Shown: piece by piece, positions 36,088 through 45,789 of the stretch | How the letters are laid out: every line of letters starts with the position of its first letter | Numbering within the stretch: position 1 is the stretch's first letter | Assembly: GCF_037892605.1 (NCBI RefSeq) | Contig: NZ_JBBKTU010000001.1 | Location: forward strand, 2,976,001-3,040,000 | Reading direction: 5' to 3' | Origin: Lacibacter sp. H407 | Lineage (GTDB): Bacteria > Bacteroidota > Bacteroidia > Chitinophagales > Chitinophagaceae | Length of the DNA: 64,000 nt | Program-made: the position numbers and the translations under genes | The notes under the pieces: generated by a model | What the model saw: the letters and a program-made list of their open reading frames with translations, nothing else | Database searches by the model: none | What the model was told of the DNA's origin: nothing

Positions 36088-36381
36088 TTACAGAGATTGC
36101 ATCATCAGTTCGATCTTATCAAATAATTCACCTACACCTACCGAAGCCCAGATAATAAAAAGGCCTAGTCCGGCTTTGATCCATCCAAATGCGGGGATCG
36201 TGTAACCTGTAATTTTTTTCAGCAAGTCATTTACCGGCAGAAAATAGACCAATGATAAAAGCATTATAAAAATTCCAAAGCCCGGGTCGTCTCCCCAAAA
36301 GGTATTTGCGAAGCCAATTGCCAAGGTAAGTACGCCAAACAGCGAGCTGATAATGGAAGCAACATTTAGTTTGTAAGTCAT
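36088..36381 (-). CDS. small membrane protein, tandem paralogue B
   Basis: The 97-residue protein has the same three-helix layout and the conserved central PVND and C-terminal VGVGELFDKIE segment as the gene at 35721-36002. It lies 85 bp upstream on the same strand. No family name recognised. The duplicate pair is divergent from the DoxX gene at 36492, across a 110-bp region holding a TATATTTG box (36428-36435). Confidence 0.72.
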   Translation of the reverse strand: MTYKLNVASIISSLFGVLTLAIGFANTFWGDDPGFGIFIMLLSLVYFLPVNDLLKKITGYTIPAFGWIKAGLGLFIIWASVGVGELFDKIELMMQSL

Positions 36382-36491
36382 GTTTAATTATTTTGTTTTA
36401 AAAGTACTTTGAAATACAAAGTAAATGTATATTTGCGAACCGGACAAATGATTTTACTAAAATATTTTCTGTCCGTAGAAACGGAAAACGA

Positions 36492-36986
36492 ATGAGTATA
36501 TCTTCTGTATTAAACATTCTTCATGATCGGGTAAAGCAAAATCGGGAACTTCGCCACTTTGCTGTTTTTAATCGTATTGCATTGGCCGCAGGCTTTTTAC
36601 CTGCCGGTTGGGTAAAAATCATAGATGAGCGTTTCGCCAGCGGTTTGTCAGTAAAACATCCAATGGGGCGGTATTTGGAGGCCTTACATCACACGGGTTA
36701 TTATTACACCTTTATTGGTGTGTTACAAATACTCGCTGCAATTCTGTTGTTGATTCCACGTACAGCCTTGCTGGGTGCTCTGATCTATTTTCCTATCATT
36801 CTCAACATTTGTATTCTCTCGTTTGCAGTTCGGTTTGAAGGTTCCTGGGTTTCTTCGCCTTTGATGCTGTTGGCTAATTTGTACCTGCTTTGTTGGGATT
36901 ACGATAAGCTGAAGTTCATTTTTCCATGGGAAATGCAGAAAGCGAAAAGCACGGAATGTGTTGTATCAGAAAACAGATCATTCTAA
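36492..36986 (+). CDS. DoxX-like membrane protein
   Basis: The 164-residue protein has four predicted helices. The N-terminal segment FNRIALAAGFLPAGWVKIIDERFASGL is similar to DoxX family members that contain RIxLGxxFxxxGxxK. YYYTFIGVLQILAAILLLIPRTALLGALIYFPIILNI matches the DoxX helices 2-3. DoxX proteins are membrane components with unclear redox roles. It is followed 18 bp later by the Cys-rich lipoprotein gene. Confidence 0.78.
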   Translation: MSISSVLNILHDRVKQNRELRHFAVFNRIALAAGFLPAGWVKIIDERFASGLSVKHPMGRYLEALHHTGYYYTFIGVLQILAAILLLIPRTALLGALIYFPIILNICILSFAVRFEGSWVSSPLMLLANLYLLCWDYDKLKFIFPWEMQKAKSTECVVSENRSF

Positions 36987-37004
36987 ATCAGTGTAAAAAA
37001 ATGT

Positions 37005-37229
37005 ATGAAACGAATTGTGATCATTTGTTGTTCGATGTTTGTTCTTGCCGGCGCATGTGAAATAATGCCTCGTAATTCGCTAAGGGATTGCCGTGAACAA
37101 TGTAAAGACAATAAGAAATCAAAAGCTTGTTTTGAATTCTGTGATTGTATTCATAACGCAGGGCAGCCACTTGATTCCTGTCTCGACAAATATGAAAAAG
37201 CATCTGTTGATACGAGTTTGGCGAAATAG
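37005..37229 (+). CDS. small cysteine-rich lipoprotein with paired Cx3C motifs
   Basis: The 74-residue protein has a lipobox (LAGAC, Cys18). The mature part of about 57 residues contains Cys29-x3-Cys33, eight residues, then Cys42-x3-Cys46 (DCREQC and ACFEFC), further cysteines at 48 and 58, and helical sequence around them. Paired Cx3C motifs separated by a short linker are the pattern of an alpha-hairpinin-like disulfide fold. No family recognised. It lies 18 bp after the DoxX gene, so likely the same transcript. Confidence 0.7.
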   Translation: MKRIVIICCSMFVLAGACEIMPRNSLRDCREQCKDNKKSKACFEFCDCIHNAGQPLDSCLDKYEKASVDTSLAK

Positions 37230-37329
37230 GAAATTTATTTGACTGTTGAAATATATTTTTTTAAAAAAAAGAACGATTTATTCAAACGAATGATTTGATG
37301 ATTGATAACCTGAAAAACAAAATGAGTAT

Positions 37330-38094
37330 ATGCAATTATTTGTAGAAGAAAAATCGGTTGTGCGGAAGATCTGGGGCAAGAGCGATACCGTGCTGTTTAT
37401 TTTTGCGGGCGCATCTGCAGAATTTGCTCTTAATAAAGCTGTTGACTGGTTATACTTTACCGGAAAGTTGCCATCTGATCCGTTGGGTCGGTTGTTTTCA
37501 ACAGTTGCTTATGCAAAAAAGATTGTGTTCTCTTCAATGGACGATGCCAATAAGGCCATTGATACCTTACAGAAAATACACGGTGCTGTAGAACAAAACC
37601 GGGGCACAACAATTCCAGATTGGGCTTACCGTGATGTGTTGTTTATGCTTATTCATTATTCGATTGCAGCATACGAGCTGTTGGAAGAGAAATTAAGCGA
37701 TGAAGAAAAAGAAGAAGTATACAATGTTTTTTATCGTGTAGGTATTCGAATGGGATTGAAGGAATTACCAACGAACTACCTGACATGGCTTCCCGTACGT
37801 GAGGCACATTTACAAGCCGATCTTCGTAAAAGTAATTACACGGCGGATTTGTTTCAACAGTATAAAAAAAATATCGGCATCATGCGTTTCAAGGTGTTGA
37901 TCGAAGCGCAAAAATTGGTAGTGCCGCAACGGGTAAAAGAGTTATTACACTTTAGCGATTTCTCCTTTCTTACACCAATGGTACCAATGTATAAGATCAG
38001 CCGGTTGATGAAGATGGATTGGATGTTGAAGAATATGTTGTTGCCTGTAAATTACAAAGATCAGATCAGGGAGCTGGATGTGCAACCAAGATGA
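37330..38094 (+). CDS. MpaB/DUF2236-family oxygenase-like protein
   Basis: The 254-residue protein has the DUF2236 opening SVVRKIWGKSDTVLFIFAGASAEFALNKAVDWLYFTGKLPSDPLGRLFSTVAYAKKIVF. It also has the conserved KIHGAVEQNRGTTIPDWAYRDVLFMLIHYSI segment, in which the histidines and the YRD are the usual heme-region residues. Relatives include latex-clearing and tropolone-side oxygenases (MpaB). The substrate is unknown. A downstream partner is not evident; the next gene is convergent. Confidence 0.85.
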   Translation: MQLFVEEKSVVRKIWGKSDTVLFIFAGASAEFALNKAVDWLYFTGKLPSDPLGRLFSTVAYAKKIVFSSMDDANKAIDTLQKIHGAVEQNRGTTIPDWAYRDVLFMLIHYSIAAYELLEEKLSDEEKEEVYNVFYRVGIRMGLKELPTNYLTWLPVREAHLQADLRKSNYTADLFQQYKKNIGIMRFKVLIEAQKLVVPQRVKELLHFSDFSFLTPMVPMYKISRLMKMDWMLKNMLLPVNYKDQIRELDVQPR

Positions 38095-38114
38095 TTTGTA
38101 AAAATCAAATTAGA

Positions 38115-39260
38115 TCAACGCAACGCTCCATCAACAATCTCTTTCAACTCAGTGTATCTTGTATGCCGTCCTTTGTTCTTTAAATTATGTACAAACAAAA
38201 ACGCACAATATTTTTTGTCGTTATCGATCCATGGAAAACTGCCAAACAACCCCGGGCTTGTAACGGCAACTCCACGTTTTGATACAGGCATGGCATCTTT
38301 TTTTTCACTGATGGCCAAAGGTGCATCCATGATCCATGCGCCAAAACCATAACCCCAGTTACCGGCTTCTTCGGGTGCATAAGCACGTTCTACATCACGG
38401 GCCATTCGGTTTTTCATCATTTCATTCACCAGTGCTTTGCTGATGATGCGCTTGCCATTGAACTCACCTTCGTTTAAAAGCATCACCAAAAAATTCATAT
38501 AATCTTCCGGTGTACTGTATGCGCCACCTGCTGCCAATGGAACGCCGCTTTTTCCAAAATCGGTTTTCTTCATTTCCAGCGGATCGGCAATGCGTTCTTT
38601 AAATGCCGTTTCAAAATCTTTCTCACTTACTTTTTCAACAATGCCGGCAACAATCTGCAAGCCGGTATTACTGTAATGAAAATATTTTCCTGGTGTTCCT
38701 TCCATTGGCAGCATTGCAATTTGTTCAATTGATTCAAACATCGTTTTCGTATTTTTCATGCCAACGATCATATCACGAAGTCCGCCGCTTTTTATTCCGG
38801 TTGTATGGTTCAGGCATTGCCAAACTTTAATACCGCCTTTTCCATATTTCGTCATCACAGGCAAGAACTTTCCAACGGAGTCGGTTAACCGCACTTTGTT
38901 CTCATCAACATAGGTCATCAGTAATGCAGCTGTCAGCCATTTGCTGCTGCTGGCAATCCGTTCACGGGTGGTGGTAGTATAATCCTGCAATACATCCTCC
39001 ACATCTTTTCCCTGCACTTTCGCTTTGATCTTCCCTCTTGTTTCCTGTTGCTTGCTGAGGTTGTTGATCGTTTCGCTGTACACGATCTTTCCATCTTTAT
39101 AGATCATCAGCACAGCACGTCCGCCAAGATCGGGCACATTCTTGATAAGCCAATCATTCACCTTGCTGAAATTCTGTTGGGCAAAGCACACCTGAAATAA
39201 TAACAGGAAACTTAGTGTGGCACTGACTTTGGGGCGGATATTCAATGATTTAAGTGACAT
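38115..39260 (-). CDS. serine hydrolase, beta-lactamase class C family
   Basis: The 381-residue exported enzyme has its signal peptide ending CFAQ, counted from the ATG at 39260. Two earlier in-frame ATGs would place an extra 10-16 residues in front. It keeps the catalytic SxxK (Ser104-Ser-Ser-Lys107 in IASSSKWLTAALL) and the YxN motif (Tyr196-Ser-Asn198 in YFHYSNTGLQ). It should be an active peptidase, esterase or beta-lactamase-like hydrolase. It is a paralogue of the inactive-looking protein at 15877-16890, and it is convergent with the MpaB gene. Confidence 0.92.
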   Translation of the reverse strand: MSLKSLNIRPKVSATLSFLLLFQVCFAQQNFSKVNDWLIKNVPDLGGRAVLMIYKDGKIVYSETINNLSKQQETRGKIKAKVQGKDVEDVLQDYTTTTRERIASSSKWLTAALLMTYVDENKVRLTDSVGKFLPVMTKYGKGGIKVWQCLNHTTGIKSGGLRDMIVGMKNTKTMFESIEQIAMLPMEGTPGKYFHYSNTGLQIVAGIVEKVSEKDFETAFKERIADPLEMKKTDFGKSGVPLAAGGAYSTPEDYMNFLVMLLNEGEFNGKRIISKALVNEMMKNRMARDVERAYAPEEAGNWGYGFGAWIMDAPLAISEKKDAMPVSKRGVAVTSPGLFGSFPWIDNDKKYCAFLFVHNLKNKGRHTRYTELKEIVDGALR

Positions 39261-39479
39261 TCTTTCTGAATTTTTGAATTGGATACTCATTTGCGAACAT
39301 AGATTCATGGTTCATCGATCATTGTTCATGTTCGGGAACCAAACAAATTTACTTGAAACGATGGAAGGAAGATGAGCTTTTGTAAGTTGAATGAAGGTTT
39401 AACAAAGATGAAAGAGTTACACATCTGCAATCGCCAACCTGAAATGGATAATTGAACATTCAAAACACTAAAAATTTAT

Positions 39480-42122
39480 ATGAACCTCGGAAATTTTACC
39501 ATTAAAGCCGCAGAAGCAGTGCAACAGGCACAGCAGTTGGCGTTTAATGCACAGAACACAAATATTGAAACAGAGCACCTGCTCAAAGCATTGCTCGATC
39601 AGCAGGATAGTCCTGTGGAATATCTGCTGAAAAAAAATAACGTAACGCTGAATTTGGTGGAAACAAAGTTGGCGGAAGCCATGAATAAACTTCCCAAAAC
39701 AAGTGGTGAGCCGGCACAATCAATTGGTCGTGAAGCAAACAATGTTGTGCTGCGTGCGGGTGCCTCATTGAAAAGTTTTGGCGATGAGTTTGTAACACCG
39801 GAACATTTGTTATTAGCAATTGTGCAGGGAAACGATTCCACTGCAAAAATTTTGAAAGATGCAGGCTTAACCGAAAAAGGATTGCTTACAGCTATTAAAG
39901 ATCTGCGTAAAGGTGATACAGTAAAAAGCCAAACGCAGGAAACACAGTTCAATGCATTAAACAAGTATGCAAAGAATTTAATTGAAATGGCAAGGCAGGG
40001 AAAGCTTGATCCGGTAATTGGTCGTGATGAAGAGATACGCAGAACACTGCACATCTTAACACGTCGTAGTAAAAACAATCCGATCCTTGTAGGTGAACCA
40101 GGTGTTGGTAAAACTGCTATTGCAGAAGGGTTAGCCATGCGTATTGTAAACGGTGATGTGCCGGAGAATTTAAAGTCAAAAATTATCTATGCATTAGATA
40201 TGGGGCAACTCATTGCCGGTGCAAAGTATAAAGGTGAATTTGAAGAGCGTTTGAAAAGTGTAGTAAAAGAAGTAACCGGTAGTGATGGTGAAATTATTTT
40301 GTTCATTGATGAAATTCATACGCTTGTTGGTGCAGGCGGAGGTGATGGCGCAATGGATGCGGCCAATATTTTAAAGCCTGCACTGGCAAGAGGTGAACTC
40401 CGTGCAATCGGTGCCACCACGTTAAATGAGTATCAGAAATTTTTTGAAAAAGATAAAGCACTCGAACGTCGTTTCCAGCGTGTGATGATCGATGAACCAA
40501 GTGTGGAAGATGCGATCTCTATTTTACGTGGATTAAAAGATCGTTATGAAACGCATCATCATGTACGTATCAAAGACGAAGCAATTATTGCAGCGGTTGA
40601 ATTGAGCACACGTTATATCACCGATCGTTTCTTGCCCGATAAAGCCATTGACCTGATTGATGAAAGCGCAGCCAAACTTCGGTTGGAAATGAACAGCATG
40701 CCCGAAGAGCTGGATAAACTGGAACGCCAGATCCGTCAATTGGAAATTGAACGGGAAGCAATTAAACGGGAGAAAGATGAATCAACATTAAAAGAACTGA
40801 ATACAGAGATCGCTAATCTTTCTGTTGAACGTGATACGCTCAAAGCAAAATGGAAAGCTGAAAAGGAACTCGTAGAAAAAGTACAGAACGGGAAAGCAGA
40901 AATTGAAAATCTGAAAATACAAGCCGACCGTGCCGAACGTGAAGGCAATTACGGGTTGGTAGCTGAGATCCGTTATGGAAAAATCAAGGAGCAAGAGGCA
41001 CAGATCGCTGCTCTAACACAGATGATTGAATCAAGCGGCGAAAAGCGTTTGCTGAAAGAAGAGGTAGATGCAGAAGATATTGCTGCTAACATTGCGAAGA
41101 TGACGGGTATCCCTGTTTCAAAAATGCTGCAAAGCGAACGGGAAAAATTATTGCATCTGGAAGATGAATTGCACAACCGTGTGGTTGGACAGGAAGAAGC
41201 TATTACCGCTGTTGCCGATGCGATTCGGAGAAGCAGGGCAGGGTTGAGCGATCCAAAGAAACCGATCGGCTCCTTTATTTTTCTTGGCACAACCGGTGTT
41301 GGTAAAACCGAATTGGCGAAAGCATTGGCTGAGTATTTATTTGACGATGAGAGTATGATGACGAGGATCGACATGAGCGAGTACCAAGAAAAACATACGG
41401 TTTCTCGTTTGGTTGGTGCGCCTCCGGGCTATGTGGGTTATGATGAGGGTGGCCAGCTGTCTGAAGCCGTTCGCCGCAAACCGTACAGCGTGGTGTTGCT
41501 CGATGAAATTGAGAAAGCCCATCCGGATGTATGGAACGTGTTGCTGCAGGTACTCGATGATGGCCGGTTGACCGATAACAAGGGCCGGGTGGTGAACTTT
41601 AAGAATACGATCATCATTATGACCAGCAATATTGGCAGCCACCTCATTAGTGAGGCATTTGAAGGCGTAAGTACTGATAATGAAATAGATACGGCAACTG
41701 ATCGGGCCAAACTCGAGGTTATGACATTGTTACGACAAACTATTCGTCCCGAATTCTTGAATCGTGTGGATGAAATCATTATGTTTGCGCCATTACTTCG
41801 AAAGGAAATCAAATCAATTATTCGTATTCAACTGAACAACCTCCGTAAACTGGTTGCAGAAAATGGGATTCAGCTTGAATTTTCTGACTACGCCCTTGAA
41901 TTCCTGGCTGAACACGGCTTCGATCCGCAATTTGGCGCCCGTCCGTTAAAACGACTGATTCAAAAAGAGATCGTGAACGCTTTAAGCCGCAAAATCCTTG
42001 CTGCTGAGATTGACAAAAGCATACCCGTGCTGGTGGATGTATTTGACGGCACAGTTGTATTCCGCAACGAAAAGAACGGAAACAACATACCTAAAAGCAA
42101 AACGCAACCGATGGCAAGCTGA
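39480..42122 (+). CDS. clpB: ATP-dependent chaperone ClpB
   Basis: The 880-residue AAA+ disaggregase works with DnaK to recover aggregated proteins. It has the N-domain repeats (residues 1-145) and NBD1 with Walker A GEPGVGKT at 205-212 and [12 protein letters not shown]. The coiled-coil M-domain (about 405-530; [26 protein letters not shown]) is followed by NBD2 with Walker A GTTGVGKT near 603-610 and the ending [23 protein letters not shown]. The length is slightly above the usual 857-870. The intact M-domain separates it from ClpA/ClpC. Confidence 0.97.
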   Translation: MNLGNFTIKAAEAVQQAQQLAFNAQNTNIETEHLLKALLDQQDSPVEYLLKKNNVTLNLVETKLAEAMNKLPKTSGEPAQSIGREANNVVLRAGASLKSFGDEFVTPEHLLLAIVQGNDSTAKILKDAGLTEKGLLTAIKDLRKGDTVKSQTQETQFNALNKYAKNLIEMARQGKLDPVIGRDEEIRRTLHILTRRSKNNPILVGEPGVGKTAIAEGLAMRIVNGDVPENLKSKIIYALDMGQLIAGAKYKGEFEERLKSVVKEVTGSDGEIILFIDEIHTLVGAGGGDGAMDAANILKPALARGELRAIGATTLNEYQKFFEKDKALERRFQRVMIDEPSVEDAISILRGLKDRYETHHHVRIKDEAIIAAVELSTRYITDRFLPDKAIDLIDESAAKLRLEMNSMPEELDKLERQIRQLEIEREAIKREKDESTLKELNTEIANLSVERDTLKAKWKAEKELVEKVQNGKAEIENLKIQADRAEREGNYGLVAEIRYGKIKEQEAQIAALTQMIESSGEKRLLKEEVDAEDIAANIAKMTGIPVSKMLQSEREKLLHLEDELHNRVVGQEEAITAVADAIRRSRAGLSDPKKPIGSFIFLGTTGVGKTELAKALAEYLFDDESMMTRIDMSEYQEKHTVSRLVGAPPGYVGYDEGGQLSEAVRRKPYSVVLLDEIEKAHPDVWNVLLQVLDDGRLTDNKGRVVNFKNTIIIMTSNIGSHLISEAFEGVSTDNEIDTATDRAKLEVMTLLRQTIRPEFLNRVDEIIMFAPLLRKEIKSIIRIQLNNLRKLVAENGIQLEFSDYALEFLAEHGFDPQFGARPLKRLIQKEIVNALSRKILAAEIDKSIPVLVDVFDGTVVFRNEKNGNNIPKSKTQPMAS

Positions 42123-42159
42123 ACGTTTGAAAAACCGAACAGGACATAACAATATAAAA

Positions 42160-42165
42160 AAGGAG
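42160..42165 (+). promoter_or_regulatory. strong ribosome-binding site AAGGAG
   Basis: A perfect Shine-Dalgarno core lies 8 bp before the ATG of the DsbA-like gene. Most starts in this window lack such a site, as is common in Bacteroidota. Confidence 0.6.
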
Positions 42166-42173
42166 CACATATT

Positions 42174-42752
42174 ATGGCACACAGTAAAGCAGTAGAAATA
42201 GAAATTATACCAACTAAAGATATTTGGGTAGGCAATCGTGAAGCACCGGTGAAATTAGTGATGTATGGTGATTACGAAAGCGAAGCTTGTGCAAAAGCAA
42301 ATGATGTAGTGAACCAGTTGATGGAGAAGTATGAAGATAAATTGCAATTCAACTATCGTCATTTCCCACTCACCCGTATTCACCAGCGTGCACAAAAAGC
42401 AGCAGAAGCTTCCATTGGTGCAGCGCAGGAAGGGAAGTTTTGGGATATGCACAATACCTTGTTTGCTCACCGTCGTCAGTTAGGTACCATCAGCCTGAAA
42501 GGCTATGCAAAAGAAGTTGGTGTAACCGATAAAAACTTTTTAACCAAATTGGTTGATTCAGTTTATGGCTGGAGCGTACGTGCTGATCTGTTAGAAGGTG
42601 CAGATAAGGGGATCAGAGATGTACCTTTCTTCTACATCAATGGTGAAGTGTACAAAGGCCCGGTAAATGTAAATGCGTTTAGTAAAGTAATTGACCTGCT
42701 TGCAAAAACAAAGAAAGCACCTACAAAAGCAGCAGCTAAGAAAAGAGCATAA
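42174..42752 (+). CDS. DsbA-family thioredoxin-fold protein with SxxC instead of CxxC
   Basis: The 192-residue protein has no signal peptide and follows the DsbA/Thioredoxin_4 pattern. APVKLVMYGDYESEACAKAND (about residues 24-44) aligns with the usual DYxCPxC active site, but position 36 is Ser and only Cys39 remains. The helical insertion (RIHQRAQKAAEASIGAAQEGKFWDMHNTLF) and the cis-proline segment RDVPFFYINGEVYKGP are kept, and the C-terminus is Lys-rich. Without the nucleophilic cysteine, ordinary disulfide exchange is unlikely; a binding or glutathione-type role is possible. It follows clpB by 51 bp and has a strong terminator after it. Confidence 0.85.
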   Translation: MAHSKAVEIEIIPTKDIWVGNREAPVKLVMYGDYESEACAKANDVVNQLMEKYEDKLQFNYRHFPLTRIHQRAQKAAEASIGAAQEGKFWDMHNTLFAHRRQLGTISLKGYAKEVGVTDKNFLTKLVDSVYGWSVRADLLEGADKGIRDVPFFYINGEVYKGPVNVNAFSKVIDLLAKTKKAPTKAAAKKRA

Positions 42753-42774
42753 ACTAAAAGACAGCGATAGAATG

Positions 42775-42811
42775 AACAGGCAACGGTTACAACCGTTGCC
42801 TGTTTTGTTTT
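42775..42811 (+). terminator. Rho-independent terminator after the DsbA-like gene
   Basis: A perfect 13-bp stem (AACAGGCAACGGT/ACCGTTGCCTGTT) with loop TACA is followed by a T-rich tract. It ends the clpB/DsbA-like region. Confidence 0.92.
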
Positions 42812-42890
42812 GTAACAGGTTGCGATGTGAAAAAAAGGGTGATCCGGCTTTGAGAAAAACGAGCATCTTTGCGCCTTAATAAAAAACACT

Positions 42891-44114
42891 ATGGCCGGAA
42901 ACCGGAACGCTGCAATTGGTTTCATCTTTATCACCTTGCTCATTGATGTAATTGGTTTCGGAATTATTATTCCGGTGATGCCTGCATTGATCGAAGAACT
43001 CGCTGATGTGAATGTGAGTGAAGCATCAAAGATTGGCGGATGGTTATTGTTTGCATTTGCCATCACACAGTTTATGTTCTCACCACTCATGGGAAATCTG
43101 AGTGATAAGTATGGTCGTCGACCGGTTATTCTGGCCTCACTATTTGGTTTTGCGGTTGATTATTTGTTCCTGGCATTTGCGCCATCGATCGCATGGTTAT
43201 TTGTGGGACGGATTGTTGCGGGCATTACCGGTGCCAGTTTTACTGCAGCGTCAGCCTACATTGCAGATATCAGTTTGCCTGAAGAACGGGCCAAGAATTT
43301 TGGAATGATCGGCGCTGCCTTCGGGTTGGGTTTTGTAATTGGTCCGGCCATTGGTGGATTGTTGGGAAGTTTTGGCCCCAGAGTTCCGTTTATGGTAGCA
43401 GCAGGTTTATGTTTGCTCAACTTTTTATATGGCCTGTTCATTTTACCTGAATCATTAAAACAAGAGAACAGAAGAAATCTCGATTGGATACGGGTGATTC
43501 CCGGAGTGAGCTTGTATAAACTAAAAAAGTATCCTGCGCTCGGAGGATTGATCCTCTCATTAGTACTTGTTTACATTGGCGGACATGCCGTGCAAAGCAA
43601 CTGGAGTTTTTTTACGATTGAGCGTTTTAAATGGTCGCCGGGTATGATCGGTATTTCATTGGCGGTGGTAGGTTTGTTGGTTGGTGCCGTACAAGGCGGT
43701 TTAACCAGAGTGATCAACCCACGAATCGGCAACGAAAAAAGTATTTACACAGGCCTTGCATTGTATGCATTGGGCATGTTGTTGTTTTCATTTGCTTCCC
43801 AAAGCTGGATGATGTTTGCCTTTCTCGTTCCGTATTGTTTGGGCGGAATTTGCGGCCCTGCTTTACAATCCATCATGGTGGGCTACGTGCCGGCCAACGA
43901 ACAGGGAGAGTTACAGGGTTCGTTAGCTGCATTAATGAGTGCAACCACAATTATTGGTCCGCCATTGATGACGAATACCTTTGCTTTCTTCACCGGTAAA
44001 TCAGCGCCATTTTATTTTCCGGGTTCGGCTTTTTTACTGGGCGCCATTTTTATGATCGCCAGTGCAGTGGTTGCTTATTATGTACTGCATATCAAGCCGA
44101 TCAGGTCAAAATGA
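42891..44114 (+). CDS. MFS transporter of the TetA (TCR/Tet) type
   Basis: The 407-residue protein has 12 membrane helices. The TetA-like opening is FIFITLLIDVIGFGIIIPVMPALIEEL, the loop motif is GNLSDKYGRRPVIL, and GRIVAGITGASFTAASAYIADIS covers helices 4-5. Members are proton antiporters for tetracycline or other small molecules. Resistance cannot be inferred from sequence, and many members are general exporters. The stop abuts the stop of the convergent DoxX gene without a gap. Confidence 0.88.
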   Translation: MAGNRNAAIGFIFITLLIDVIGFGIIIPVMPALIEELADVNVSEASKIGGWLLFAFAITQFMFSPLMGNLSDKYGRRPVILASLFGFAVDYLFLAFAPSIAWLFVGRIVAGITGASFTAASAYIADISLPEERAKNFGMIGAAFGLGFVIGPAIGGLLGSFGPRVPFMVAAGLCLLNFLYGLFILPESLKQENRRNLDWIRVIPGVSLYKLKKYPALGGLILSLVLVYIGGHAVQSNWSFFTIERFKWSPGMIGISLAVVGLLVGAVQGGLTRVINPRIGNEKSIYTGLALYALGMLLFSFASQSWMMFAFLVPYCLGGICGPALQSIMVGYVPANEQGELQGSLAALMSATTIIGPPLMTNTFAFFTGKSAPFYFPGSAFLLGAIFMIASAVVAYYVLHIKPIRSK

Positions 44115-44549
44115 TCATCTTCGGTTTCTTCTGAAATAATGATCATCCAATGAAAGTGGTCCGCCACCTTCCAGCAAAAAGAAAAGAAGCAGCGCCAGTA
44201 TTACCAGCGAAAGGCCTAATTCTGACTGGCCGGTAAATACACCTTGTTTCGCATTCACAAAAATCACCGCTCCTAAAAGAATCGGAATTTGCAGTAACAC
44301 GGCCCAACGTGTAAACAAGCCGATAACGATGAGAAACCCACCCAGTAAATGCAGCCACGCAATACCACTGCTTAACCAAGTGGTTGATGGGAGGTTGCTT
44401 TGCTGAAGAATGAGTTGAAGGTTGACAGAATTACTGATGAATGAAATGCCTTTCAACATCAGGCTAACGCCGAGAGCCACCCGTAACAACACCAGCCATT
44501 TAGGATGGTGCGTGGCACTCCATTGATCCAATTGATGTAACAAGCCCAT
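44115..44549 (-). CDS. DoxX family membrane protein
   Basis: The 144-residue protein has four membrane helices. LVLLRVALGVSLMLKGISFISNSVNLQ and WLHLLGGFLIVIGLFTRWAVLLQIPILLGAVIFVN are the DoxX helices. The frame is open to 44684, but the ATG at 44549 gives the usual family N-terminus (GLLHQLDQWSATHHPKWLVLLRV). The role is unknown, possibly in thiol or oxidative-stress complexes. It converges with the MFS gene at a shared boundary and is divergent from pdhA. Confidence 0.88.
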   Translation of the reverse strand: MGLLHQLDQWSATHHPKWLVLLRVALGVSLMLKGISFISNSVNLQLILQQSNLPSTTWLSSGIAWLHLLGGFLIVIGLFTRWAVLLQIPILLGAVIFVNAKQGVFTGQSELGLSLVILALLLFFLLEGGGPLSLDDHYFRRNRR

Positions 44550-44722
44550 AACAAAAAGTTTGATGAGCAATGTAAAAGTCCACCTACAAAGTTTACTGAA
44601 TTTTGAGGAGGATGCCAAATGAAAATGAGGGATGTAACAAGCCCTCTCCAACCGGTCGTTAGCGACTGATTTCCAAAAATCCACAATCTAAAATCGCCCA
44701 TCTGAAATTAACCCCGTCCCCT

Positions 44723-44730
44723 TATCTTTG
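44723..44730 (+). promoter_or_regulatory. candidate -7 box of pdhA
   Basis: TATCTTTG fits TAnnTTTG and lies 21 bp before the GTG start of pdhA. The -33 element is not clear, so support is partial. Confidence 0.4.
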
Positions 44731-44751
44731 CCACTCTAAAAAAATTACGAC

Positions 44752-45744
44752 GTGGCCACTAAATTCACAAAAGAAACATACTTATACTGGTACGAGTTGA
44801 TGCTTTTACTCCGTCGTTTCGAGGAAAAAACAGGTCAGCTCTACGGTATGCAGAAAATCAGAGGGTTTTGTCATCTTTATATCGGCCAGGAAGCAATTGC
44901 TGCCGGATGTATGACGGCCACTAAAGGAGAAGATAAAATGATCACTGCATATCGTGATCATGGATTAGCCATTGCAAAAGGCGTTAGTGCAAAAAGCTGT
45001 ATGGCTGAGTTGTATGGTAAAGCAACCGGTTGTTCAAAAGGCAAGGGTGGAAGTATGCACTTCTTCGGTGTGGATGTTGGTTTTTTTGGCGGCCATGGTA
45101 TTGTGGGTGCACAAATTGGAACCGGTGCAGGGTTGGCATTTGCTGATAAATACAAAGGCAACGATAATGTAACACTTTCGTTTTTTGGTGATGGTGCTGC
45201 ACGTCAGGGTATGTTGCATGAAACATTTAACCTGGCGATGTTGTGGAAACTGCCGGTGGTGTTTATTTGTGAGAACAATAATTATGCGATGGGTACTTCC
45301 GTTGGACGTACCAGTAACGTGATCGATATTTATAAACTGGCGGATGCATATGATATGCCGGCCGATATGGTGGATGGTATGGATCCGGAAGCAGTACATG
45401 AAGCTGTTTTTCGTGCTGTTGAACGTGGCCGTAAAGGTGAAGGACCAACATTGTTAGAAATAAAAACCTATCGCTACAAAGGTCACTCTATGAGTGATCC
45501 GCAGAAGTACCGCTCCAAGGATGAAGTGGAAGAATACAAGCAACGTGATCCAATCGAAACATCAAAGAAGAAGCTACTGGAAGTGTTTGGTGTAACAGAA
45601 GCAGAAATAGAAGTGATCAATGAGCGTGTACGTGTAGAAGTGGAAGAGAGTGTGAAGTTTGCAGAAGAAAGTCCATATCCTGAAGCGGACGAACTGTTGA
45701 AAGATGTATATGTAGATCAGAATTACCCATTCATAGTTGACTAA
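44752..45744 (+). CDS. pdhA: pyruvate dehydrogenase E1 component, alpha subunit
   Basis: The 330-residue thiamine-diphosphate enzyme subunit uses a GTG start (MATKFTKETYLYWYELMLLLRRFEEKTGQLYG). The TPP-binding GDGAARQGMLHETFNLA...CENNNYAMGTS region and the RYKGHSMSDPQKYRSKDEV phosphorylation-loop segment are complete. It decarboxylates pyruvate within the PDH complex. The beta subunit is not adjacent, which is common in Bacteroidota. It is followed by a TPR protein and ribH, with gaps of 45 and 26 bp. Confidence 0.95.
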   Translation: MATKFTKETYLYWYELMLLLRRFEEKTGQLYGMQKIRGFCHLYIGQEAIAAGCMTATKGEDKMITAYRDHGLAIAKGVSAKSCMAELYGKATGCSKGKGGSMHFFGVDVGFFGGHGIVGAQIGTGAGLAFADKYKGNDNVTLSFFGDGAARQGMLHETFNLAMLWKLPVVFICENNNYAMGTSVGRTSNVIDIYKLADAYDMPADMVDGMDPEAVHEAVFRAVERGRKGEGPTLLEIKTYRYKGHSMSDPQKYRSKDEVEEYKQRDPIETSKKKLLEVFGVTEAEIEVINERVRVEVEESVKFAEESPYPEADELLKDVYVDQNYPFIVD

Positions 45745-45789
45745 TTCAAAAAGTAAAACAATCAGTATTTAACAAGAATCATTTTCAAA

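Noticed and set aside
36401-36435. TTTG-N16-TATATTTG as a strong promoter for DoxX
   Set aside because: The spacer is 16 bp, shorter than 19-21; mentioned in the neighbour's entry but not called.
38094-38115. Hairpin between the MpaB and serine-hydrolase genes as terminator
   Set aside because: The stem is short and without a T-run.
42891-44114. Tetracycline-resistance gene
   Set aside because: Only general TetA-type MFS features are seen; substrate cannot be inferred.
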